64,000 nt of DNA from Ferrovibrio terrae. Its GTDB lineage: Bacteria > Pseudomonadota > Alphaproteobacteria > Ferrovibrionales > Ferrovibrionaceae. A program made the translations under genes and the position numbers. Shown here in pieces: positions 52,552 to 60,403 of the stretch (positions are counted from its first letter, which is position 1; each line of letters opens with the position of its first letter). The notes beneath the pieces were generated by a model. The model did not search any database. It was not told the origin of the DNA and saw only the letters and a program-made list of their open reading frames with translations. The stretch is from the NCBI RefSeq assembly GCF_007197755.1, contig NZ_CP041636.1, positions 4,190,001-4,254,000 of the forward strand, written 5' to 3'.

Positions 52552-54204
52552 CTACCCCTTATTATCCTGCAGGATGAACTCGGCGCCCTTCTCGGCGATC
52601 ATCAGCGTCGGCGACGCGGTATTGCCCGAGGTGATCAGCGGCATCGCCGAGGCGTCGATCACGCGCAGGCCATCCACGCCACGGACCCGCAACCGCCCGT
52701 CCAGCACCGCCATCGGATCGCTGTCGACGCCCATTTTCGCGGTGGCGACCGGGTGGAAAATCGTGGCGCCGATCTGGCCGGCGGCCACGCGCATATCCTC
52801 TTCGGTGTTGATCTCCGCGCCCGGCAGGTATTCCTCCGGCTGGTATTTCGCCAGGGCCGGCGCCGCGACCAGGCGGCGCGTCAGCTTCAGGCTGTCCACC
52901 GCCACGCGGATATCGTCTTCGGTGCTGAGATAGTTCGGCTGGATCGCCGGCGCCGCATGCGGATCGCGCGACTTGATGCGGACATGGCCGCGGCTGGTCG
53001 GCCGCAGGTTGCAGACCGACGCCGTGAAGGCCGGGAAGCTGTGCAGCGGCGAGCCAAAGGCATCGAGCGACAGCGGCTGGATATGGTATTCGACATTCGG
53101 CGTCGCATGGTCAGGGCTGGAGCGCGTGAACATCCCGAAGGTGCTGGGCGCCATGGTGAGCGGGCCGCGCCGGCGCAGCATGTAGTCGAGCCCCATCAGG
53201 CCCTTGCCGAACCAGCCCGTCTCGTTGATGGTTTTCAGCCCCTTCACCTTGTAGATGGTGCGCAGCTGCAGATGGTCCTGCAGGTTCTCGCCCACGCCGG
53301 GCGCATGATGCACCACGTCGATACCGTGCTGTTTCAGCAGCTCGCCCGGCCCGATGCCGCTGAGCTGGAGAATCTGCGGCGAGTTGATCGCGCCGGCCGA
53401 GAGAATGATCTCCTTGCGCGCGACAAAGCGCTTGCGCTCGAAATCATCGGACACGATCACCGAAGTGGCGCGCGGGCGGCCGTTGTCTGTCGAAGTGTCG
53501 AATTCGATTGTCTCGACATGCGCCTTCAGCAGCAGGGCGATATTGTTGCGCTGGTCGATCACCGGGCGGAGGAAGGCGGCGTTGGTGGACCAGCGCATGC
53601 CTTTCTTCTGGTTGACCTGGAAGTAGCCCGAGCCCTCGTTGGTGCCGAGATTGAAATCCGACACGCGCGGAATGCCGATCTGCGTGCCGGCCTCGGCCAC
53701 CGCCTCGATCAGCGGCCAGCGCACGCGCGCGTTTTCCACGCGCCATTCGCCGCCCGAGTTATGCATCTCCGACTTGCCCGCTTCGTGATCCTCATGCTTG
53801 AGGAAATAGGGCAGCACATCGTCCCAGCCCCAGCCGCTGAGGCCCATCTGCGCCCAGGTGTCGTAATCCTGCACCTGGCCGCGCATGTAGACCATCGCAT
53901 TGATGGCCGTGCAGCCGCCGATCACCTTGCCGCGCGCATAGCCTATGCTGCGGTTGTTCAGCCCCGGCACCGGCTCGGTCCTGTAGCACCAGTCGGCGCG
54001 CGGATTTCCGATGGCGAAAAGGTAGCCGATGGGGATGTGATGCCAGATCCAGTTGTCGCGGCCACCGGCCTCGATCACCAGCACCTTGGTGCGCGGATTG
54101 CGCGACAGCCGGTTGGCGAGCAGCAGGCCGGCCGTTCCGCCGCCGACAATGATGTAATCGAAGGGCGCACCTTCGGTGACCGGTTTTTGATCTTGGGCCG
54201 ACAT
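52552..54204 (-). CDS. GMC-family FAD oxidoreductase (choline dehydrogenase-like)
   Basis: A 550-residue flavoprotein oxidising an alcohol substrate. FAD motif DYIIVGGGTAGLLLANRLSR near the N-terminus; YARGKVIGGCTAINAMVYMR (GMC signature 1); GAINSPQILQLSGIGP (GMC signature 2); and C-terminal TIFHPVATAKMG with catalytic His484 and partner Asn528 in GNTASPTLMIAEKGAE. ATG 54204 with AAGGAA upstream. It is close to BetA in length, but betaine-pathway neighbours are absent, so the substrate is open. Confidence 0.9.
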   Translation of the reverse strand: MSAQDQKPVTEGAPFDYIIVGGGTAGLLLANRLSRNPRTKVLVIEAGGRDNWIWHHIPIGYLFAIGNPRADWCYRTEPVPGLNNRSIGYARGKVIGGCTAINAMVYMRGQVQDYDTWAQMGLSGWGWDDVLPYFLKHEDHEAGKSEMHNSGGEWRVENARVRWPLIEAVAEAGTQIGIPRVSDFNLGTNEGSGYFQVNQKKGMRWSTNAAFLRPVIDQRNNIALLLKAHVETIEFDTSTDNGRPRATSVIVSDDFERKRFVARKEIILSAGAINSPQILQLSGIGPGELLKQHGIDVVHHAPGVGENLQDHLQLRTIYKVKGLKTINETGWFGKGLMGLDYMLRRRGPLTMAPSTFGMFTRSSPDHATPNVEYHIQPLSLDAFGSPLHSFPAFTASVCNLRPTSRGHVRIKSRDPHAAPAIQPNYLSTEDDIRVAVDSLKLTRRLVAAPALAKYQPEEYLPGAEINTEEDMRVAAGQIGATIFHPVATAKMGVDSDPMAVLDGRLRVRGVDGLRVIDASAMPLITSGNTASPTLMIAEKGAEFILQDNKG

Positions 54205-54312
54205 GGCCGGGCGTTTCCTTGTTTTGGAGCACCCAATCGGGGCCACTATTTGCCAGTCTTGATGCCTTGGCCGGCAAGGTCAAGCCTGACTCGCCGAGCA
54301 TTGGACCAATCG

Positions 54313-55419
54313 CTACACCATCGCACACTGGATGAACTTCGGCCGCGTTCTCAGCACGCTGCCGGCATCCATACGCAGCCGGTAATCTTTTGCCGTTTCA
54401 TGCAGGGTTTTGAGTTCAACCTGGAAGCGGGCAGGATAAATATCTGGCTGAGTCTGGTGCATCAGGCAGATCAGCGCTACGCCGGAGCGCTGCATGTAAA
54501 CGGAGGGCGACTGGAGTGCTGCCCGCGCCACGGTTTCCGGCTCATCGATCAGCAAAGGGCCGAGCTTGTCGCCATCGGTGAGCGAGGCCTGTTTCGGCAG
54601 CGGAAGATCCGTGAGTAGGCTGACGGCCGTGCCGAAATCGTCCGAACTGATGGCGATCGGGATGGTGAAAGCTCCAATCCCAACTGGCACGTAGTAAATC
54701 TTGAAGGCAAAGACGGGCGGGAAAGTTGGCAACGCGACCCGCCAGACGGGCTGACGCAACAGAACTTCGCGCTCCCCACCGGCAATCCGCGAAATCTGCC
54801 AGACACGACGGCGCGGGTCTTTGTCTTCCATCCAGACCCTTTGCCAGATTTCGATCCCGTCCGCCGGCCGCTCTAACCGTGTGCCGGTGAAGCAGTAGCC
54901 CTGCGCCAGCAGCGCGCGATAGCGAGTATGCTCCACCATGTTTTCCTGTATCTGCATGTCGTCGCAGGCACCCGGCCGGTTGGTCAGCCGCCATTCCATC
55001 ACAGGGGCATCGGCCGGCGATGGCTCGTCTTTAAAAGAGACCCAGGGAAAACGCGGCTCATTACTCAGGGCAGCCGGCGTATAGACAGCGGAGACTCGCC
55101 CGCTCAGCAGCAGCTTGGCGCAATCCCGTGTGCAGTATTTCGAATAGGGCAGATACACCGGCTGACCGTCAGCCAGCTTCACAGGATCGCCACGCTTGGT
55201 TTCGGCGATGAGCCAGGGACCACGTGAGACAAAATCATAGATGGGTCCACCGTAGACAGCGGCGAGCAACAGCAGGGCGATGGCGATGGCGAAGAAACGC
55301 CGCCGCCGGCTTACCGGCCGCCGCAACAGCCGGCGATACAGGAAGAACAGTATGAGATAGACAATAATAGACGGGAGCAGGATGAAGACAGCGGCCCCCA
55401 CATATCCCCCCACGCTCAC
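54313..55419 (-). CDS. Hypothetical membrane-anchored protein
   Basis: A 368-residue protein with two N-terminal helices (about 8-28, AVFILLPSIIVYLILFFLY; about 42-60, FFAIAIALLLLAAVYGG) separated by a strongly basic loop (RRLLRRPVSRRRR). The remainder is probably periplasmic, with several cysteines (YCTRDC, GACDDM) that may form disulfides. I do not recognise a family. By eye its composition is less GC-rich than its neighbours, which might mean acquisition. It is flanked by unrelated genes. Confidence 0.65.
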   Translation of the reverse strand: MSVGGYVGAAVFILLPSIIVYLILFFLYRRLLRRPVSRRRRFFAIAIALLLLAAVYGGPIYDFVSRGPWLIAETKRGDPVKLADGQPVYLPYSKYCTRDCAKLLLSGRVSAVYTPAALSNEPRFPWVSFKDEPSPADAPVMEWRLTNRPGACDDMQIQENMVEHTRYRALLAQGYCFTGTRLERPADGIEIWQRVWMEDKDPRRRVWQISRIAGGEREVLLRQPVWRVALPTFPPVFAFKIYYVPVGIGAFTIPIAISSDDFGTAVSLLTDLPLPKQASLTDGDKLGPLLIDEPETVARAALQSPSVYMQRSGVALICLMHQTQPDIYPARFQVELKTLHETAKDYRLRMDAGSVLRTRPKFIQCAMV

Positions 55420-55524
55420 GTCACGCTCCTTCCATATCCTTCATCGCCCCCGGTTTACGCCATCATTCTGATCTGCAAGTCTGGATTATACCAGTCACCC
55501 ACCTCTACTTCTCCGGAATCCCCC

Positions 55525-55860
55525 ATGCCCTTCATCATCTACGCCAAAGACAAACCGAACAGCCCGCTGCGTGCCCGGCATCGCGGCGCGCATCTGGCGT
55601 TCGTCGCCACCTGCCGCGAGGTGTTCCTCTATGGCGGGCCGATGCTGGACGAAGGTGGCAAGGTGGTGGGCAGCCTGATGGTGCTGGACCTGCCCGACCG
55701 CAAGGCGCTGGACGCGCATATGGCGCGCGATCCCTATTTCGCGCAGGGCATCTTCGCCAGCGTGGAGATTTTCGAGAGCCGGCAGATCGTGCCGGAAGTC
55801 ACGCCCGGCAGCCTGGATGCCGAACTGGCGAAGCAGCGCGCGGCCGAGGCGGCGCAATGA
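55525..55860 (+). CDS. YciI family protein
   Basis: A 111-residue protein of the YciI/YCII fold. Characteristic parts are RARHRGAHLAFVATCREVFL with the conserved H-L pattern, YGGPMLDEGGKVVGSLMVLD, and LDAHMARDPYFAQGIFASVE (the A-x-D-P-Y/F core). Such proteins may be small enzymes or sensors; the active-site His/Asp dyad looks retained. The function is unknown. Confidence 0.87.
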   Translation: MPFIIYAKDKPNSPLRARHRGAHLAFVATCREVFLYGGPMLDEGGKVVGSLMVLDLPDRKALDAHMARDPYFAQGIFASVEIFESRQIVPEVTPGSLDAELAKQRAAEAAQ

Positions 55861-55870
55861 CCATACGTCG

Positions 55871-55958
55871 TCCTCGGACTTGATCCGAGGACCTTTCGCC
55901 AGTCTGCATGAGATCCTCGGGTCAAGCCCGAGGATGACGTATTGGCCCGAGGATGACG
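55871..55958. repeat. REP-like palindrome cluster
   Basis: TCCTCGGA-CTTGA-TCCGAGGA (55871-55891) and ATCCTCGGG-TCAAG-CCCGAGGAT (55913-55935) form an inverted pair of the same family as at 52471-52535. A further half copy CCCGAGGATGACG follows at 55946-55958. It occupies the gap between the YciI gene and a convergent hypothetical gene. Confidence 0.85.
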
Positions 55959-55975
55959 GCTTATGGGAAAGCTGG

Positions 55976-55995
55976 ATGCCCGCCTGCGCGGGCAT
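55976..55995. repeat. Second palindrome type, ATGCCCGC...GCGGGCAT
   Basis: 8-bp arms ATGCCCGC / GCGGGCAT with loop CTGC, in the context GCTGGATGCCCGCCTGCGCG. It resembles the dispersed REP-like element often read as 'tggatgcccgcctgcgcgggcatgac' in GC-rich genomes. It lies 14 nt before the end of the convergent gene, where it could also act as its terminator-like hairpin. Confidence 0.65.
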
Positions 55996-56009
55996 GACGC
56001 GTTCAGCCT

Positions 56010-56537
56010 TTAATCGCCGGCTTCGTCGCCTTCGGACTGCGCCATGGCCGGCTGCAGCTTGCGGCGGCTGCGGGCGATCACGCTGCGCCGCGCATCCGCC
56101 ATGTCAATCGGCAACTGGATCGCGCTGAGCTGCAGCAGGCGGCGGCGCATGCCGTTGCGGTCGAGCCGCTGCGGCAGCGCGCTGGCCTCGCTCGTCTCCA
56201 CGCGCAGGATCGCGGTCAGGCCCGCCGTGTTGCGCGTCGCCGGCCGCCGGTCCGGCGGCGTCAGCATGCGCTCGATCTCGTGATAGGCATGCAGCGGCGC
56301 CCGGGCGGCCAGATGGTCGACCGCCGCCGTGAAGGCCGCCGACTCCCAGTCGCTGGCATTCAGGCCGGCCAGTTCCAGCGCCGTGAGATAGAGCAGCAGG
56401 GTCTGGCGGAGCAGGGTTTCCTGCGCGCCGGGCTCAAGCTTGAGGAAACTGTCGCGGTCGATGAGGCCCCGGGTTCTGGCCGGGGTATCCGTGTCGGGGG
56501 GCGACTGCAACCTGGTGGGGTGATCCGGATGGGACAT
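56010..56537 (-). CDS. Hypothetical protein, 175 residues
   Basis: A soluble, charged protein starting MSHPDHPTRLQSPPDTDTPA. AAGGAG stands 6 nt before ATG 56537, deciding it over ATG 56543. LKLEPGAQETLLRQTLLLYL then TALELAGLNASDWESAAFTA is a helical core, and the C-terminus is basic (RRSVIARSRRKLQPAMAQSE). No recognised domain. It is divergent from the RHH regulator across a symmetry-rich 189-nt region. Confidence 0.6.
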   Translation of the reverse strand: MSHPDHPTRLQSPPDTDTPARTRGLIDRDSFLKLEPGAQETLLRQTLLLYLTALELAGLNASDWESAAFTAAVDHLAARAPLHAYHEIERMLTPPDRRPATRNTAGLTAILRVETSEASALPQRLDRNGMRRRLLQLSAIQLPIDMADARRSVIARSRRKLQPAMAQSEGDEAGD

Positions 56538-56587
56538 GGCCATCTCCTTGACCCCGATTTTAACCGGACAGCCGGAAATATCTTAAT

Positions 56588-56704
56588 GTTATTAATAACT
56601 TAAACTGAGCCATGGGTGCAGTTTGCCCATTTTGGGCAACTGGCTCAAAAACTGGCCGAGCTTGGCCTTGAAAACTTACTCATAAAGCATTATTTACTCA
56701 TAAA
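56588..56704. promoter_or_regulatory. Symmetry-rich operator region before the RHH gene
   Basis: Four elements in 117 nt. The first is the perfect palindrome GTTATTAATAAC (56588-56599). TGAGCCA (56606-56612) and TGGCTCA (56641-56647) form outer arms around TTGCCCA-TTT-TGGGCAA (56623-56639). Then come two direct copies of TTACTCATAAA (56676-56686 and 56694-56704) 18 nt apart. The last lies 22 nt before ATG 56727. Ribbon-helix-helix proteins commonly bind tandem direct repeats at their own promoter. The region is AT-rich compared with its surroundings. Confidence 0.5.
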
Positions 56705-56726
56705 CCTGATCCACGCGAGAGCGACC

Positions 56727-56954
56727 ATGAGTGACAGCCAGGCGAGGGGCGAAAGGCTCCAGATCATGCTGACCCAGGAAGAGCTAACCGCTCTGGATGA
56801 CTGGCGTTTCAAGCGCCAGATGCCGAGCCGGGCGGCGGCCGTGCGCGAGCTGCTGCGCCGCGGGCTGGCGGCGGAAGGCTTCGATCTGGCCGAGCGGACC
56901 CAGAAGTCGAAGACCTTCGGCGTGATCGACACCAACGCCAGCAGCAACGACTAA
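56727..56954 (+). CDS. Ribbon-helix-helix type regulator
   Basis: A 75-residue protein with RLQIMLTQEELTALDDWRFK followed by RQMPSRAAAVRELLRRGLAA, the strand-helix-helix pattern of Arc/CopG-type DNA-binding proteins, where RLQIML is the DNA-contacting strand. A short flexible tail ends it. No toxin gene is adjacent, so it is not obviously an antitoxin. I chose ATG 56727 because the fold begins there. The tandem repeats just upstream suggest autoregulation. Confidence 0.75.
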   Translation: MSDSQARGERLQIMLTQEELTALDDWRFKRQMPSRAAAVRELLRRGLAAEGFDLAERTQKSKTFGVIDTNASSND

Positions 56955-57002
56955 ATCCGCACGACCGCTGTGACCAGACTGTGTCTGGCGGGCGGCGCCC
57001 CC

Positions 57003-58202
57003 TTACAGCGCCTGGCCACAGGCGAATCCGGACGACCAGGCCCACTGGAAATTGAAGCCGCCGAGATGGCCGGTGACATCCACCGCCTCGCCGATCACAT
57101 GCAGGCCGGGCACGGCCCTGGCCTCCATGCTCTGCGACGACAGCGCTGCCGTGTCGATGCCGCCCAGCGTGACCTCGGCCTTGGCGTAACCTTCGCTGCC
57201 GGCCGGCGTGACCTGCCAGGTCTTGGCCAGTGCCGCCACCGCCTGCAGCCGGGCATCGCTCAAATCCGCGATCCGGCCCGGCGCGTTGGACAGCTCGACG
57301 ATACGCCTGGCCAGCCGCGCCGGCAGATGCTTTTCCAGCTGCGTGGCCAGCTCCTGCTTCGGCGCCGTGCTGCGCGCGGCTTTCAGCTCCGCGAAAAGGT
57401 CCACGTCCGGGCAGAGATCGAGCGTGACCGGCTGCACCCTGCCCGCTTCATCTCGTCTGGCCTGTTCCCAGTAGCTTGAGATCTGCAGAATCGCCGGGCC
57501 GCTGAGGCCGCGATGGGTGAACAGCACGGCCTCGCGGAATCTGCGCTTGCCGATACTGGCGACCGCATCGGGCACGGCGACGCCGGCCATGCCGTCCCAG
57601 CGCGCGGCATCGACGCCGGAAAAGGTCAGCGGCGCCAGCGCCGGCCTGGGCGCGATCACGTTCAGGCCGAACTGCTGCGCCACGTCATAGGCAAAGCCGG
57701 TGGCGCCCATTTTCGGAATGCTCGGCCCGCCGGTGGCCAGCACCAGTCTCGCCGCCTCGAACACGCCGCTGCCGGTGCCGACGCGGAAGCCGCTCCCGGT
57801 CTTGTCGATCGAGGTGATGGGTGATGAGAGTCGAATATCCGCGTCGCGTGCCTCGTCCAGCAGCAGCTGGATGATCTGCCGCGAGGAGCCGTCGCAGAAC
57901 AGCTGGCCGAGGGTCTTCTCATGCCAGGCAATGCCGTGTTTCTCGACCAGCGCGATGAAGTCGTGCTGCGTGTAGCGTTTCAGCGCCGATTTGGCGAAAT
58001 GCGGATTGTCGGAGAGGAAATCGGCCGGCGAAGCGTGGAGATTGGTGAAATTGCAGCGTCCGCCGCCCGAAATGCGGATCTTCTCGCCGGGCGCGGCGGC
58101 ATGGTCCAGCACCAGCACGCGGCGGCCGCGCTGCGCGGCGATGCCGGCGCAGAACAGCCCGGCGCCGCCGGCACCGAGGATGATCGCGTCATAGGCGGTC
58201 AA
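57003..58202 (-). CDS. HI0933-family FAD-dependent oxidoreductase
   Basis: A 399-residue flavoprotein (YhiN/BaiN group). AIILGAGGAGLFCAGIAAQR is the FAD loop; KIRISGGGRCNFTNLHAS is the diagnostic signature; ALAPLTFSGVDAARWDGMAG and QLFCDGSSRQIIQLLL follow; and the C-terminus VIGEAVDVTGHLGGFNFQWA closes the fold. It starts with TTG at 58202, overlapping the previous stop. The cellular substrate of this family is unclear. Confidence 0.87.
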   Translation of the reverse strand: MTAYDAIILGAGGAGLFCAGIAAQRGRRVLVLDHAAAPGEKIRISGGGRCNFTNLHASPADFLSDNPHFAKSALKRYTQHDFIALVEKHGIAWHEKTLGQLFCDGSSRQIIQLLLDEARDADIRLSSPITSIDKTGSGFRVGTGSGVFEAARLVLATGGPSIPKMGATGFAYDVAQQFGLNVIAPRPALAPLTFSGVDAARWDGMAGVAVPDAVASIGKRRFREAVLFTHRGLSGPAILQISSYWEQARRDEAGRVQPVTLDLCPDVDLFAELKAARSTAPKQELATQLEKHLPARLARRIVELSNAPGRIADLSDARLQAVAALAKTWQVTPAGSEGYAKAEVTLGGIDTAALSSQSMEARAVPGLHVIGEAVDVTGHLGGFNFQWAWSSGFACGQAL

Positions 58203-58456
58203 AACTTCCGCGCCGCCACGATGTAGCAGGCAATCGTCGCCTCGCCGAGCGCGCGCATCGCTTCCAGCCGGTGCAGGCCGGCGATCAGCACGTAGCGTTT
58301 CTGCGTCTCGTCGCGGCGCACCTGGATCGGCACCTTCAGCTCGCCATCGCCGACGATCTCGTCAGCCAGCGCCGCCACCTTCGCCGCATCCAGCTGGCCC
58401 TTGAATTTCGACGGCACGTAGATCTCCGCCACCTTGACCGGAATCGCCTTCATCAT
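58199..58456 (-). CDS. Short ParB/sulfiredoxin-like domain protein
   Basis: An 85-residue protein that is essentially one ParB N-terminal domain: KVAEIYVPSKFKGQLDAAKV, LKVPIQVRRDETQKRYVLIA and GLHRLEAMRALGEATIACYI, with the GxHR catalytic/CTP-type motif (usually GERR or GHRR) as GLHR. There is no DNA-binding helix-turn-helix, so it is not a partition protein. ATG 58456 or 58453. It overlaps both neighbours by 4 nt, tying it to greB and the flavoprotein. Confidence 0.78.
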   Translation of the reverse strand: MMKAIPVKVAEIYVPSKFKGQLDAAKVAALADEIVGDGELKVPIQVRRDETQKRYVLIAGLHRLEAMRALGEATIACYIVAARKF

Positions 58457-59022
58457 GTGGCGTCATCTCCATCCTGATAGGTGATCTCCAGCACCTCGAT
58501 CTGCTCCGGCCCATGCGGCGTGCGCAGCTCCACCACATCGCCCGCGCGCGCCTTCATCAGCGCACGCGCGATGGGCGCAATCCAGCTCACCTCGCCGTTT
58601 TCCAGCCGCGCCTCGTCGATGCCGACAATGCGCACCCTGCGCTCGGTGCCGTTATGCTCATAGGTCACGGTGGCGCCGAAGAAGACCTGCTCGCGGTTCT
58701 TCTGCAGCTTGGGATCGACCGGCTCGGCGATTTCCAGCCGCTTGAGCAGGAAGCGGATGCGGCGGTCGATCTCGCGCAGGCGCTTCTTGCCATAGAGATA
58801 GTCGCCATTCTCGGACCGGTCGCCGTTGCCGGCAGCCCAGGAGACGATGTCGACCACCTTGGGCCGCTCGACCGATTTCAGCTGGCGCAGCTCGTCCTGC
58901 AGGCGGCGCAGGCCGGCCGGCGTGATGTAGTTCTTCGCCCCGGCCGGGATCGGCGGCGCGACATCCTCGAGATCCTCGTCGATCTCGGGTGCATCGCTCT
59001 CTTTGGTGAAGGCCTTGCTCAT
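58453..59022 (-). CDS. greB: GreA/GreB-family transcription elongation factor
   Basis: Rescues stalled RNA polymerase by stimulating transcript cleavage. The 189-residue protein has an acidic N-terminal extension (1-30), then ITPAGLRRLQDELRQL, a coiled-coil domain with ENGDYLYGKKRLREIDRRIR (the acidic tip residues), and a C-terminal FKBP-like domain (VFFGATVTYEHNGTERRVRI). YLYGKKRLREID is GreB-like. It is first of three overlapping genes. Confidence 0.88.
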   Translation of the reverse strand: MSKAFTKESDAPEIDEDLEDVAPPIPAGAKNYITPAGLRRLQDELRQLKSVERPKVVDIVSWAAGNGDRSENGDYLYGKKRLREIDRRIRFLLKRLEIAEPVDPKLQKNREQVFFGATVTYEHNGTERRVRIVGIDEARLENGEVSWIAPIARALMKARAGDVVELRTPHGPEQIEVLEITYQDGDDAT

Positions 59023-59058
59023 GGCGCGATCCTAGCACGGCATGGCATAAATTCAGCC

Positions 59059-59520
59059 ATGACGACGATCTATGTGGATGCCGATGCCTGCCCCGTCAAG
59101 GACGAGGTCTACCGCGTGGCCGAGCGCCATGGCGTGGCCGTGGTGGTGGTGGCCAACAGCTGGCTGAACGTGCCGCGCAACCTGCCCTGGCTGCGGCTGC
59201 AGGTGGTGGCCGAGGGGCTGGACAAGGCCGATGACTGGATCGCCGAGACGGCGGCCACCGGCGATGTGGTGGTGACATCCGATGTGCCGCTGGCGGCGCG
59301 CTGCGTGAAGACGGGCGCGAAAGTGCTCAGCGCCACGGGCCGCGAATTCAGCGAGGCCTCGATCGGCATGGACCTGGCGTCGCGCAACCTGATGAGCGAC
59401 CTGCGCGCGGCCAATCCGACCGAAAGTTTCGGCGGCGGACCGCGGCCGTTTTCACAGAAAGACCGCTCGGCCTTCCTGCAGGCGCTGCATGTGATGCTGG
59501 AGAAGCTGAAGCGCGGCTAG
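59059..59520 (+). CDS. YaiI/YqxD family protein (DUF188)
   Basis: A 153-residue PIN-like protein starting at ATG 59059 (MTTIYVDADACPVKDEVYRV). VDADACPVK (residues 5-13), VVTSDVPLAARCVKTGAKVL and RNLMSDLRAA are the signatures of this family, a suspected nuclease-like fold with conserved aspartates. The frame extends upstream across the greB gene on the other strand; that part is not coding. Its stop is 1 nt from the convergent small gene. Confidence 0.9.
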   Translation: MTTIYVDADACPVKDEVYRVAERHGVAVVVVANSWLNVPRNLPWLRLQVVAEGLDKADDWIAETAATGDVVVTSDVPLAARCVKTGAKVLSATGREFSEASIGMDLASRNLMSDLRAANPTESFGGGPRPFSQKDRSAFLQALHVMLEKLKRG

Positions 59521-59521
59521 T

Positions 59522-59746
59522 TCAGCCGACTCTTTCAATGGCCTTGATCGGGCCGCGCGGGCGGCCCGACTTGTCGGCGATCTCGCGGTCCTGCGCCTCG
59601 ATGAAGGCGCGGGCCACGTCTTCCTCTTCATCGAACTGGCCGAACTTGTCGATCGGCACCTTGCGGTTCGAGGTCTGCGCGCCATCCTGGTAGGTGACGT
59701 TGAAGACCGCAAACGCGGAATTGGGATTGAACTTTTTCTTGGCCAT
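59522..59746 (-). CDS. Small conserved hypothetical protein
   Basis: A 74-residue soluble protein (MAKKKFNPNSAFAVFNVTYQ...) with DEEEDVARAFIEAQDREIAD as an acidic helix. GGAG precedes ATG 59746. It resembles short alphaproteobacterial proteins of unknown function. It lies downstream of another small gene (59776-59952) and may be co-transcribed. Confidence 0.65.
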   Translation of the reverse strand: MAKKKFNPNSAFAVFNVTYQDGAQTSNRKVPIDKFGQFDEEEDVARAFIEAQDREIADKSGRPRGPIKAIERVG

Positions 59747-59775
59747 GACGGCGAACTCCGGGGATGTAAAACAGA

Positions 59776-59952
59776 TCAGTCCTGATCGGGCTTGTCGCCG
59801 TCCGACGGCGTCGCCTCATCCTCGGGCGGCAGGCCGGCCGCCTTGCGGCGCTCGGCTTCTTCCTGCCGGCGCTCCAGCTTTTCCTGCTTCTTCTGTTCCT
59901 TGGCGCGATTGCGATCTGCGCGCTGCTGGCCGTAATTCGGCTTGAACGCCAT
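59776..59952 (-). CDS. Small charged protein, 58 residues
   Basis: Read directly from ATG 59952 to TGA 59776: it begins MAFKPNYGQQRADRNRAKEQ and continues KKQEKLERRQEEAERRKAAG, a single strongly charged helix, ending in an acidic PPEDEATPSDGDKPDQD tail. AGGAGG lies 5 nt upstream, an ideal ribosome site. No known domain; the basic helix could bind RNA or a protein, which is inference. Confidence 0.68.
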   Translation of the reverse strand: MAFKPNYGQQRADRNRAKEQKKQEKLERRQEEAERRKAAGLPPEDEATPSDGDKPDQD

Positions 59953-59995
59953 CACACCCTCCTGACCCGGAAATCGGGATTATAATAAAAACGAA

Positions 59996-60019
59996 GGGGC
60001 GCCCGCTGCCGGACGCCCC
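59996..60019 (-). terminator. Intrinsic terminator of cspA
   Basis: Stem GGGGCG-C-CCG / CGG-A-CGCCCC with loop CTGC and one internal mismatch. On the minus strand it is followed by TTCGTTTTTATTATA. It lies 23 nt after the cspA stop. Confidence 0.88.
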
Positions 60020-60042
60020 CCGAAATGCTTCGGCTGAAAGCC

Positions 60043-60252
60043 TTACATGGCCTTGAGATTGACCGCCGAGCTCTTGCCGCGCTTCGGGTCGTTCTGGATC
60101 TCGTAAGCGACCTTCTGACCTTCGTTGAGGCTGCTGAGGCCAGCGCGCTCAACCGCAGAGATATGCACGAACACGTCCGCGCCGCCTGCTTCCGGCTGAA
60201 TGAAGCCGTAACCCTTGGTGCCGTTAAACCATTTCACAGTGCCAGTGGCCAT
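60043..60252 (-). CDS. cspA: Cold-shock protein
   Basis: A 69-residue OB-fold RNA/DNA chaperone: [20 protein letters not shown] then [18 protein letters not shown] holds RNP1 (KGYGFI) and RNP2 (VFVHI), with [20 protein letters not shown] afterwards. ATG 60252 follows AAGGAA. A long 5' leader of about 145 nt (from a promoter near 60404-60431) suggests post-transcriptional cold control as in other cspA genes; the longer frame upstream is leader, not coding. Confidence 0.95.
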   Translation of the reverse strand: MATGTVKWFNGTKGYGFIQPEAGGADVFVHISAVERAGLSSLNEGQKVAYEIQNDPKRGKSSAVNLKAM

Positions 60253-60403
60253 GTGGGTATTCCTTCGTCTCAGATGTAGCGGCGACGCACTCATGTACGG
60301 CGCATCAGACTTGTCCAGGGCTAGAAGGTCTGGACGCCCATCCGAAACGAAAGCTCGAACGAAGGGGTAACAGGCCGGTAGTCCGTAGTAGAATGACCGC
60401 CCT

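Noticed and set aside
52552-54204. GMC oxidoreductase as choline dehydrogenase betA
   Set aside because: Length and motifs fit, but no betaine aldehyde dehydrogenase, betI or choline transporter is nearby, so only the family is called.
56727-56954. The RHH gene as an antitoxin
   Set aside because: No toxin-like small gene lies next to it on the same strand; the following gene is convergent and large.
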